Assembly (NCBI RefSeq): GCF_035920365.1
Contig: NZ_CP109150.1
Coordinates: forward strand, 7,130,001-7,194,000
Length of the DNA: 64,000 nt
DNA from: Micromonospora sp. NBC_01740
Lineage (GTDB): Bacteria; Actinomycetota; Actinomycetes; Mycobacteriales; Micromonosporaceae
Direction of reading: 5' to 3'
A program made the position numbers and the translations under genes. Below are positions 24,657 to 32,868 of the stretch, piece by piece. The notes under the pieces are model-generated. The model searched no databases and was not told where the DNA came from. It was given only the letters and a program-made list of their open reading frames with translations. How positions within the stretch are numbered: the first letter of the stretch is position 1; each line of letters starts with the position of its first letter.

Positions 24657-26285
24657 GTGACAGTGCGGGCAGAGCCGATCGCCGGCCGGTACGAACTGGT
24701 CGACGAAATCAACTCCGGCGGGATGGGGCAGGTCTGGCGCGGCTACGACGCCGTCCTCGACCGTGAGGTCGCCGTCAAGCTGATCCGCGCGGACGTCATC
24801 GCCTCCGCCGAGCAGGCCGAGGAGTTCGCCAGGCGCTTCCGCCGCGAGGCCCGCGTCACCGCCCGCATCCAACACCACGGCGTCCCCCAGGTGTACGACG
24901 CCGTGCTCGACAGCACCTACGACCAGGTCTACCTGGTCATGGAGCACGTGCGCGGCACCTCGCTGCGCGCCTACATCGACCCACTCCGACCGTTGCCCAT
25001 CGACTGGGCGGCGGCGGTCGCGGCGCAGATCTGCACGGTCCTCTCCCACGCCCACGCCGTCCCTGTCGTACATCGGGACCTGAAGCCGGACAACGTCCTG
25101 GTGTCCGACGCCGGCGCGGTCAAGGTGCTCGACTTCGGCATCGCCGCCATGCTCCGCACCGACGTCACCCGCCTCACCGTCACCGGCAGTGTCATCGGAA
25201 CGCACCACTACATGCCGCCGGAGCAGATCCAGGGCGCGCGGATCACCCCGCAGAGCGACCTGTACGCCCTCGGCTGCGTGCTCCACGAGTTGCTCGTCGG
25301 CAGGACCGTCTTCGCCGGCGGTAACGAGTTCGAGCTGATGCGGCAGCACGTCTCCGAGACGCCTCTGCCACTGCGCAAGCTGCGACCGGACGTACCGGAA
25401 GCCCTGGACGAGTTGGTTCTCCAGCTCACCGCCAAGGCGCCCGAGCACCGCCCCCGGGACGCGTACGACGTCTACGAACGGTTGCTGCCGTTCCTCCCCG
25501 CCCCGGGGTCCCATCCTCCGTCGGCCGGACACTGCCCGACCGGCGTGCCGGACCCCACGCTGCTGTACCGCCGCCCCAACGCGCCACGGCTGCGGCCGGA
25601 AGCCCCGTCCGTGCCAGACCCGCGTGAGCGCCCCGTCCCGTCGCAACCGTCCGCCGGTGGCCCTCCGACGGACCTGCGGGGAGCGATCCACGGCGCGGTG
25701 TCCCGCTCCAACGACCTGCTCGCCGAGGAGCGGTACACGCAGGCGGCGGAAGCGCTGCAACAGGTCATCGAACCGGCGGCAGCCGTGCTCGGCGTCGAGA
25801 GTCCCCGGGTCCTCGCCCTCCGTCAGCGGCGAGCGGCCATCCTCGTCATCGGCGGTGACTTCCGCCAGGCCCTGCCGGAGTTCGATGCCCTGTACTCGGC
25901 TTTCGCACGCACCGGAGGGCCGACCGGTGACGACGCGCTGGCCTGCCTACGCCAGGCCGCGCACTGCCGGGCGGAGCTGGGCCAGTCCACCGCCGCGCTG
26001 CGCCGGTTCCGGCAGGTGCTCACCCACGTCCGTGCCGCCGAGGGTGACGTGTCCTCCGACGCCCTGGAACTACGCCGCAACATCGGCATGCTGCTGCTCG
26101 CCGAGGGCAGCGTCGAACAGGCGGTGGCCGAGCTGGTGCCACTGCACGAGGACCTTTCGCTGGTCTACGGGCCGGACCACGAGGAGACCCAGGAGATCTC
26201 CGACCTTCTCACCCGGCTACGCCGCACCGGCGGTACGCGTCGGCGGACCCCTGACGACATCGGGCCAAGCGGGCTTAGCTGTTAG
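24657..26285 (+). CDS. Ser/Thr protein kinase with C-terminal TPR-like region
   Basis: A 542-aa soluble kinase. The N-terminal kinase domain (1-285) has the glycine loop as NSGGMGQV (first glycine replaced by Asn), Lys41 in AVKLI, HRDLKPDN, DFG and PPE in place of APE. A Pro-rich linker (~290-350) precedes a helical repeat region (~355-530) resembling TPRs. No membrane helix, unlike PASTA kinases. GTG start 20 bp after hsdR, so likely in the same operon; it may tune or sense for the restriction/AIPR block (inference). Confidence 0.9.
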   Translation: MTVRAEPIAGRYELVDEINSGGMGQVWRGYDAVLDREVAVKLIRADVIASAEQAEEFARRFRREARVTARIQHHGVPQVYDAVLDSTYDQVYLVMEHVRGTSLRAYIDPLRPLPIDWAAAVAAQICTVLSHAHAVPVVHRDLKPDNVLVSDAGAVKVLDFGIAAMLRTDVTRLTVTGSVIGTHHYMPPEQIQGARITPQSDLYALGCVLHELLVGRTVFAGGNEFELMRQHVSETPLPLRKLRPDVPEALDELVLQLTAKAPEHRPRDAYDVYERLLPFLPAPGSHPPSAGHCPTGVPDPTLLYRRPNAPRLRPEAPSVPDPRERPVPSQPSAGGPPTDLRGAIHGAVSRSNDLLAEERYTQAAEALQQVIEPAAAVLGVESPRVLALRQRRAAILVIGGDFRQALPEFDALYSAFARTGGPTGDDALACLRQAAHCRAELGQSTAALRRFRQVLTHVRAAEGDVSSDALELRRNIGMLLLAEGSVEQAVAELVPLHEDLSLVYGPDHEETQEISDLLTRLRRTGGTRRRTPDDIGPSGLSC

Positions 26286-26303
26286 CTGAGCTGGGAGGTC
26301 GCG

Positions 26304-26700
26304 TCATGTCGGCGGCGGTTCCAACCGCTCGAAGCTCTCCATGCCGGCGAGTTCGAGCACCTTGGTCCGGGTCGCCGGGCAACCCTGCCAATCTGGTCGT
26401 CGATCTGACGGCCGGTCGGCACGGCACCCTGCTTCTCATACCAGGAGTAGAGGTTCACGGTGAGGTTGGCCATCGTGCCCGTCACGGAGCCGATCCCCTC
26501 AGCGTCGGCAACTGGCCGTCCAGGTAGGCACACACCTCCTTCGCCGACACCGGCGTCGAGCCACCGGCGTGCGGTGCTGCGCCGAGCAACGCCGCGGACA
26601 TCCACGGGTTGACGCTGCCGTCGCGGAAGACGGTCGCGGCGAGGCTCCTCCCGGGCGCAGCGACCGCCGGATCGTGGTGCAGCCGGCGACCGGATCCGCC
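26304..26700 (-). pseudogene. frameshifted remnant gene, unknown family
   Basis: Coding-looking peptide sequence runs through three successive frames on the minus strand: TVFRDGSVNPWMSAALLG and VCAYLDGQLPTLRG, then MANLTVNLYSWYEKQGAVPT, then TKVLELAGMESFERLEPPPT with a TGA at 26304-26306. Two indels therefore broke one gene of at least ~130 codons. No intact start or RBS at the right side. I do not recognise the family. Confidence 0.55.
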
Positions 26701-26777
26701 AACAGCACCATAGAAGGGCGTGTGGCGCGACGCATGATGGCATGCCGATCAGATGATGGCATCCGGGTGCGTCGCGG

Positions 26778-28493
26778 CTACCTGCCGCCTCCAGAACTTT
26801 CGGCGAGGAGGCGATCCGCTTCTGATGCGATCGCACTCAATTCGCGAGCGGCATTTCCGCGCGCGAGGTCAGCGCCGAGAACCTCGTCCTGCGCCGCTTC
26901 GACCCCGGCGAGGAACACATCCATGGGCGGGTCGATGATCTCCCAGAGCTGCCGGCGCGCATCGGCCGCGATCTTGTCAGCGTGCCCCATGATCTCAGTG
27001 ACGAACGCCGCGTGCTGACGCTCGCTCTCGAGCTGAGCCCTACGCACTTCGCGTTCGCCTTTCCAGACCTCGTAGCCCGCCAGGCCGATCTGTATCGCGA
27101 AACCGCCGATCTTGGCGGCCTTGCCGATGTTGTCAGCGACCTTCAGCGCTTCCCAGGGCTTGAACTTCTTCCCGAACAGGTGGCCGACGTTCTTGACGAC
27201 GTTGTGGCCGACCGACCCCGACGCGTTCTTGAGGCCGTCGCCTGCCCCCCACCAATTCTGACCCTTCGTGATCTGATCGGCGACCCCACGCCAGTCCACT
27301 GTCGACGTCAGTCGGTCCCGCGTGGCCTGGTCCGAGGGCATGACCCCCAGGCCGTCCGGCGTTCCCAGCGCGACGTTGCCCGAGGGATGAAGAAGGTGCT
27401 GAGCTCGATTGCTGTCGCCGATCTCCAGCAGCCGTTCCGACAACTTGTCGAGCTGCATCTCGGTCAGCCTGTTGATCGCGTGAGCGAATTGCTCGGCATG
27501 ACGGTCGAGTGCCTCCACAAGCCTCGCCTCCGCCGCGTCGAGAGCATCTCCCGCCCGTGAGCCGTCAGCGGGAAGACTCGTCGCCGTATCGACGAACGCC
27601 GTCACGTTGACCAGGCACGCTGATTTGAACTCCGCCTCGGCCGCGAGGAAAGACCTCTCGATCATGTAGCGACGGTCGGAAACCGCGGAACGCTGCGCGG
27701 CGAGCAGGCCGAGCGCGTCCTGCGATTGGGGGTCTTCCGCGAACATCTGTTGTGCCTCGTCACACAGCTGGCGAATAAGGTGCAGTGGCTGCCGGAGCTG
27801 AGCGAGCTGCCCCCGGTCCTCACTGATCTTGTTGACCTGCAAGCGCAACTCGTCGATGCCGGAACGCGTTCGAAGCGCGTCGGCCCGGGGACCGCCATCC
27901 AGACTCCGCAGGTAATAGACGGAGTCCACTTCCGCGATCGGGAGATTGAACGCCGAGGTGCCGAGCGCGTCCTGTACAGCCTTGTCGCGCACGCCCTCAG
28001 CCGCCGCCTGCTTGCCGGCCTGCGTGATCACCACGATCATCTGCCCGAACAACTGGAGATCGTTCGCCAGGTGCCGCAGGTAGTCCCTGGATGCGTCGTC
28101 GAAGAGGTTCACGGTGATGACGAACAGGATGAAATCCGCCTCACCGATCGCACCGACGGCCAACTCGTCGTGGCTCCGCAGACCCGACTGGACACCTGGC
28201 GTGTCGACGAGCGCCACCGCGCCGTCCCACTCGTACTCGGTGACGGCGTCGGTAGCTATGTCCGCGTCAATGACGGGTTCCACATCCCCGTCGGTCAACG
28301 CTTTGATCAGGCTCGACTTACCACTGCTGAATTGACCGGTGAGAACCATCCGCGGCTTCTGCCGGGATTGCATGCGTGCGCGGGTGAGAAGCTCCCCAGC
28401 GAGCACGCCGGAATTAGATCTCAACACGTGCTGCAAGCGTGACATCAGCTCCTGCGCACGCGATGGCAGTTCATGCACGAGAACGTTCGTCAC
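26778..28493 (-). CDS. dynamin-like GTPase (second of tandem pair)
   Basis: A 571-aa bacterial dynamin-like protein. G1 is GQFSSGKSS (residues 53-61), typical of the family, and G3 is DTPG (97-100). The expected G4 N/TKxD position reads TQAG (157-160), so base recognition may be altered. A long helical stalk follows, then a conserved KFKPWEALKVADNIGKAAKIGG segment with hydrophobic patch near 470, and a charged helical end. GTG start after GGAGG, 4-bp overlap with the preceding GTPase. Two such GTPases in tandem recall LeoA/LeoBC (Eleos) and IniA/IniC. Confidence 0.9.
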   Translation of the reverse strand: MTNVLVHELPSRAQELMSRLQHVLRSNSGVLAGELLTRARMQSRQKPRMVLTGQFSSGKSSLIKALTDGDVEPVIDADIATDAVTEYEWDGAVALVDTPGVQSGLRSHDELAVGAIGEADFILFVITVNLFDDASRDYLRHLANDLQLFGQMIVVITQAGKQAAAEGVRDKAVQDALGTSAFNLPIAEVDSVYYLRSLDGGPRADALRTRSGIDELRLQVNKISEDRGQLAQLRQPLHLIRQLCDEAQQMFAEDPQSQDALGLLAAQRSAVSDRRYMIERSFLAAEAEFKSACLVNVTAFVDTATSLPADGSRAGDALDAAEARLVEALDRHAEQFAHAINRLTEMQLDKLSERLLEIGDSNRAQHLLHPSGNVALGTPDGLGVMPSDQATRDRLTSTVDWRGVADQITKGQNWWGAGDGLKNASGSVGHNVVKNVGHLFGKKFKPWEALKVADNIGKAAKIGGFAIQIGLAGYEVWKGEREVRRAQLESERQHAAFVTEIMGHADKIAADARRQLWEIIDPPMDVFLAGVEAAQDEVLGADLARGNAARELSAIASEADRLLAESSGGGR

Positions 28494-30670
28494 GAGGTGC
28501 CTCCTTCGTCCGTTTCCTTGATTCGCACGTCGACCCCGGTGTGCACGCGTGCAAGAGCGCGCCATGCTTCCCAGACACCCGGGGCGACGGGCTCGTTCAG
28601 GGCTATGTCCAGGCTGTCCGGGCCCGTCTCGTGGACAGTCACCTCGCGATCCGCCAGGTGCCGGATGATCTGGAGCGCGTTGGCGCTCGCCGATGAGTGC
28701 GCCGACGTGGGCACGATTCGTTCCACGCACTCCGCCGCCGGGGAGAGCGTGAGCTCACTGAGATTTGGCTCCGAGACCTCGACCGCGATGCCCGCACCCC
28801 GCCAGCGGGTCGCACGGACGACGGCCGACGCCACCCGCTCCCGGCCCGTGCAGCGCAGCAGCTCACGACCGAGTTCGGTGTCGATCCGGGTGATCGCCGG
28901 CTCGACCTCGTCCGACGCGACACGCTGCAGCACCGCGATGGACCGCTCGAGCACGGCACAGGCCGCGTACTGCCGGGCGACTTCGTCCTCGACCGCATCG
29001 AGCCAGTCTCGCCGCACCCGGTCGCCCTCCGGCACGAGATCCTCCCGGAGCTTCATGAGCAGCTCCGACATCTGGTCGCGGACCTTCCGGCGGCGGCGCT
29101 CACGAACTTCCGCGGCGCTTCGGAACACTTCGTCACCGATCCAGTCGATGAACCGGTCGAGCCCGAGGAAACTGACGGCGAGTCCGATGACGCCGCCGGC
29201 GACCATACCGATCGCGGTCCCGAGACCAGGCGTCAGAAAGGTGCCGGCGACCGCGCCGGCCTTCGCGCCGAGTGCGAGCCCGCCCAGTCCCACGGCGAGA
29301 CGCCCACCAGCCTTGACCGCGCGATTGCCCCAGACCGCGCCTCTTCCCTCGAGGTCACGGAAGCCACTGACGCCGAGCCCCGCCCAGTCGTCGGCCACAT
29401 CGATCGCGACGCCATTCAGGTCGGCATTCAGTCGCTGCCCGGCGTCAGCGACGGACCGCTCGACTTCCTTGCGGAGGACGGCGATCTCGCGGTTCAGCCG
29501 TTCGTTGATCTCGTCGAGATCCTGGTCGACGTCGACGCTCTCGGCCCAGCGCTCACGGGCGGTGATGGCTGCCGCGAAGGCCGCTTTGATCTCCTCGTGC
29601 GCATCGTCCACCCGCCGGAAGGCGCGCTTACGGAATTCGAGCTGCATCCCCATGCTCGCCGTGAGCGCCGAGGACGCCGTGACGTGTGCGTCCGCCAGGG
29701 CGCTGGCGGCGTCCAGGAGCGCGAGACGCAGGCTGTCGCAGATACTGACGATGCGCCGCTGTTCGACGGTGCGGTCCGATTGGAAGCGGAGCGCGCTGAT
29801 CAGGGAGTCGATCCGGCTGTTGGCGTGCAGGGTGTGGGATTCGTCGGCGCCCAGCGAACCCGAGCGTGCCAGTTGGGCCGCCTGGGCGTGAATCGCCACC
29901 GCGTCGATGTAACGCCCACCGGCGCGCAGAAGGTGACGGCGGATCGGCGCCAGGTTCCCTTCCGCGTCACCTCCGAACACAAGTCCGGGTTCTTCGAGCA
30001 TGTCCAGCAGCCCGATCTCTTTCGTGACGTCGGTGAGACAGTTCAGAGCCACGAGGATCGGCTTGCCAAGGTCCGACAGCCGTTCCAGCGCACGCCCGGT
30101 CTGTTCCTGCGTCGCTTGATCGGTGGCCACCCAGAGGATCAGATCCGCGTCGGCAACCTGACCGAACGCAACCTCGTAGTCCTCTCCTCCGTCCATGGCG
30201 CCGACACCCGGGGTATCGACGATCTCGACGCCGATCTCTTTCGCGACCCGGACACAGGAATCTCGGGAGTATCGCTGCCTACCATCGCCGACGCGCTCCC
30301 CATCGCCGGCCGACAGATACTCGAACAGAGTGCTCTTGCCGGCCATCGTCCGGCCCATCAGGACGACGCGGAACGGCCGTTCGACATCACGGTCCGCAAG
30401 GGACTCACAGACAGCTTCAAGGCGTACCGCGCTGTGGCGCAGAAACCCGACGGCATCCCCGAGCGACCGGCGATGTTCACTGGCGCCGAGCCACACATCG
30501 ATCTCCTGCGATGCCCGTGTCAGCTCGCGAGACACCTCTCGCCCGCCGGTGACCAGGAACGCCCGGAACGCAGCGGGCACGGTCGACGACGACTCATCCG
30601 CCCCGAAGATCCGCTCTCGTGCCGAATCCTGACCCGACGTACTGGGCTGGCCGGAAATCCGCCAGGTCAC
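28490..30670 (-). CDS. dynamin-like GTPase (first of tandem pair)
   Basis: A 726-aa large GTPase: G1 GRTMAGKS (106-113), G3 DTPG (152-155), G4 NCLTD (210-214). A helical region follows, then a glycine-rich hydrophobic hairpin at ~455-510 (GGLALGAKAGAVAG, GTAIGMVAGGVIGLAV) that could insert into membrane, and a C-terminal helical domain. GTG at 30670 with GGAGG nine nt upstream; it overlaps the stop of a 58-aa ORF on one side and the next GTPase on the other. Likely membrane-remodelling partner of the 28493 product. Confidence 0.9.
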   Translation of the reverse strand: MTWRISGQPSTSGQDSARERIFGADESSSTVPAAFRAFLVTGGREVSRELTRASQEIDVWLGASEHRRSLGDAVGFLRHSAVRLEAVCESLADRDVERPFRVVLMGRTMAGKSTLFEYLSAGDGERVGDGRQRYSRDSCVRVAKEIGVEIVDTPGVGAMDGGEDYEVAFGQVADADLILWVATDQATQEQTGRALERLSDLGKPILVALNCLTDVTKEIGLLDMLEEPGLVFGGDAEGNLAPIRRHLLRAGGRYIDAVAIHAQAAQLARSGSLGADESHTLHANSRIDSLISALRFQSDRTVEQRRIVSICDSLRLALLDAASALADAHVTASSALTASMGMQLEFRKRAFRRVDDAHEEIKAAFAAAITARERWAESVDVDQDLDEINERLNREIAVLRKEVERSVADAGQRLNADLNGVAIDVADDWAGLGVSGFRDLEGRGAVWGNRAVKAGGRLAVGLGGLALGAKAGAVAGTFLTPGLGTAIGMVAGGVIGLAVSFLGLDRFIDWIGDEVFRSAAEVRERRRRKVRDQMSELLMKLREDLVPEGDRVRRDWLDAVEDEVARQYAACAVLERSIAVLQRVASDEVEPAITRIDTELGRELLRCTGRERVASAVVRATRWRGAGIAVEVSEPNLSELTLSPAAECVERIVPTSAHSSASANALQIIRHLADREVTVHETGPDSLDIALNEPVAPGVWEAWRALARVHTGVDVRIKETDEGGTS

Positions 30671-30843
30671 GGGTAGACCTCCGCCTTGATGGACATTTGG
30701 GGCAGCGAGCGCAAGGTGCGAGCCTGCACCTCCCGCTGTGACCATGCAACCGCTGCGCGCAGGCCGGCTGTCGTCATTTCACGCAGCCGCCCGCGCTCCC
30801 GACTCCCAAAGAGCATGAGCTCCGAAATTGCGCACACCGACAT
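30667..30843 (-). CDS. small protein translationally coupled to dynamin pair
   Basis: A 58-aa ORF (MSVCAISELMLFG start, MSIKAEVYP end) whose TGA overlaps the GTG of the downstream GTPase in the same 4-bp fashion as the GTPase pair itself. The RBS is weak; in-frame TTG 30882 or GTG 30867 are alternative starts. Amphipathic, Arg-rich, no cysteine-knuckle or membrane helix. The overlap is the main support; function unknown. Confidence 0.5.
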   Translation of the reverse strand: MSVCAISELMLFGSRERGRLREMTTAGLRAAVAWSQREVQARTLRSLPQMSIKAEVYP

Positions 30844-31039
30844 GCGGGGTTCCAGGGGGTAAGGCACTGCCGGACCAGGCAAGCCAGAGGTAGCACCCTA
30901 CGGATCCTCCCGCTGTCATTGTCGGCTCCGCCTGAAGACTGGTTCAGGCACAGATTCTGTGAGTTGTGCTCGCGGGTAGTTCGGGTTGGGTGCCGGGGTG
31001 GAGATCATCGTGGCGTTGCTGCCGCATCTGGTTGCCTGG

Positions 31040-31113
31040 TGGGGCGGGCGGGACTCGAACCCGCGACCGAGGGATTATGAGTCCCCTGCTCTAACCGGCT
31101 GAGCTACCGCCCC
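31040..31113 (-). tRNA. tRNA with CAT anticodon (Met elongator or Ile2)
   Basis: Full cloverleaf on the minus strand: acceptor GGGGCGG/CCGCCCC, D-arm AGCTCAGCCGG, anticodon loop CTCATAA, T-loop GTTCGAGTC, discriminator A, then an encoded CCA at 31037-31039. The CAT anticodon can be elongator Met or lysidine-modified Ile2; sequence alone does not decide. Its 3' end points to the accessory island, a usual integration position. Confidence 0.95.
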
Positions 31114-31176
31114 AATACCGCGCCGGATCTTATCCCGCCCGGTGGATCACCGGCCAGCACGAAACGGCGCCGTCGC

Positions 31177-32868
31177 TCATCGGCGTCGCCGGCGTAGCAG
31201 CACGATGGGCAACGCGAGGATAACAGTGAGCAGCCATCCCACCGCGATGACGCCCCACAGCCAGCCCTCGTCGCTCTCGGCCGTCTCGGTGATGAACATG
31301 CCGAGGGTCAGCAGGAAGGTCCCCCCGCCGATCGCCAGCGCGGCGAGGCCGCTGACGACCATCAGCGGGATCTCCCACCAGGAGCGCTTCGCCGGCTCCC
31401 GCCGTTCGGTGCCGGCAGCGGCCTGCGGCTGCGGGATGCGGTCCGGGTCGCGGGCCGGCATGGCCACCTGCCGGTCGGCCGGCACCTGGGAGTCGATCAC
31501 CCGGATCGCCCCGGGGTGCAGGTCGAACATGGTCGGTTCGATCCGCATCGAGATGGCGTCGTCGCCGATGAGCTGCCGGGCGCCGTCGGGCCAGGTGAGC
31601 ATGAGGGCGCATTCGGCGTACCGCACGGTGAGCGGGCCACCGCGGCCGAGCCAGCTCACCCCGTCCACGCCGACGTGCAGCTCGCCGTCGCCTTCCTTCT
31701 CCCGGTAGGGGGTGCCGGCGACCGTGTCGGGCGAGCGGGTGGGCGCTGCGACGAAGCCGGCCCAGTCGGCCCGGTGCCCCTCGGGAACCATCAGCAGCGC
31801 TCCGGCCAGCACCTCGCGGGCCACCTCGTGCACGTCGTCCGTGCTGACGTCCTTCAGCTCGGCGCGGTGCTCGTCGACCGTGAGGTTGCGCTCCCCGGTG
31901 AGCACGTTGAAGGCGTACGACGGCAGCCGCGCCGCGTCCACCTCGGCGGTGCCGAGGAAGTCCTGCCGCTTCGCCACGACGGCGTCGAGGTCGGCCTGTT
32001 CGATCCGGCCGACCCGGAGCTTGGCGAGCGTGTCGACGAAGCCGCCGAGCACGGCGTCCTGCTTCTCCGGCAGCGCGTCGGCCAGCGCCCGCAGCGTCGC
32101 GTGGCCGTCGCCGCGCGGCTCGTAGCCCGCCGTCGTCTGGTAGGAGAGCCCGGCGTCCTGGCGCAGCGCCCGGTACAGCTCGCGCTCCAGCACCCCGGCG
32201 AAGACGCTCGCGGCGGTCCGGCGCCGCACGACGGCGTCCAGCACCACCGCCCGCGAGCCGCCGACGAAGTACGCGGGGGTCTGCGGCAGCGCCGACGACG
32301 CCGCCGGCACCGGCTGCCGTACGCCCTGGGGCAGCGTCAGGCGCAGCCCGGCGGGGACGGCCTTCCCCGCGATCCAGAGCACCGCGTTCTCCCGGGTGAA
32401 CCAGCGGGCCGCCCACTGCCGCAGGTCGTCGGCGGTCAGCGCGGAGAGCCCCCACTCCGGGTAGCTGGTGATGCCGAAGTCGCGGGCGCCGTGCCGCCAC
32501 AGCGGGATGTCGTCGACGGCGGCCGTGCCCCGGCTGCTGTACTCGGTGCGCAGGATCTCCTTCTCCACGTCGAGCCGACCGGTCGGCAGCTCGGTCAGGT
32601 TGGCGCAGACCGAGGTGAGGAAGGTGGCGATGTCCTGCGCGGAGCCCTGCATGTGGAACGTGGTGAACACCGGCGCGGTGGCACCGTTGACGTGGTAGTC
32701 GGCCAGCCCGAGGGGGGCCAGCGCGAGGTGTTCCAGCAGGTGGGTGATGCCGCTGCGGGCGAGCGTCTCGTCGGCGGTGCCGACCCGGAAGGTCAGCCCG
32801 GCGCGCATCGGCCCGCCGGTGGGGGCGAGCAGCGTGGGCACCCCGTCCACGTCCAGTTCCTGGATCAT
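31177..32868 (-). CDS. M16-like zinc metalloprotease with C-terminal membrane helices
   Basis: A 563-aa protein. The inverted zinc motif HLLEH (residues 43-47) and a downstream glutamate in VEKEILRTEY (~102) are the M16/pitrilysin signature. Two membrane helices sit at the C-terminus (~505-525 and ~540-558), followed by RRRRR. ATG at 32868 lies in a 4-bp ATGA overlap with the upstream TPR-like gene. A membrane-tethered M16 with cytoplasmic or outer catalytic domain is unusual; substrate unknown. Confidence 0.85.
   Translation of the reverse strand: MIQELDVDGVPTLLAPTGGPMRAGLTFRVGTADETLARSGITHLLEHLALAPLGLADYHVNGATAPVFTTFHMQGSAQDIATFLTSVCANLTELPTGRLDVEKEILRTEYSSRGTAAVDDIPLWRHGARDFGITSYPEWGLSALTADDLRQWAARWFTRENAVLWIAGKAVPAGLRLTLPQGVRQPVPAASSALPQTPAYFVGGSRAVVLDAVVRRRTAASVFAGVLERELYRALRQDAGLSYQTTAGYEPRGDGHATLRALADALPEKQDAVLGGFVDTLAKLRVGRIEQADLDAVVAKRQDFLGTAEVDAARLPSYAFNVLTGERNLTVDEHRAELKDVSTDDVHEVAREVLAGALLMVPEGHRADWAGFVAAPTRSPDTVAGTPYREKEGDGELHVGVDGVSWLGRGGPLTVRYAECALMLTWPDGARQLIGDDAISMRIEPTMFDLHPGAIRVIDSQVPADRQVAMPARDPDRIPQPQAAAGTERREPAKRSWWEIPLMVVSGLAALAIGGGTFLLTLGMFITETAESDEGWLWGVIAVGWLLTVILALPIVLLRRRRR

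Noticed and set aside
26282..26836. 184-codon minus-strand open frame taken as an intact gene
   Set aside because: Only its middle part looks coding; flanking homologous-looking stretches lie in other frames, so a frameshifted pseudogene explains it better.
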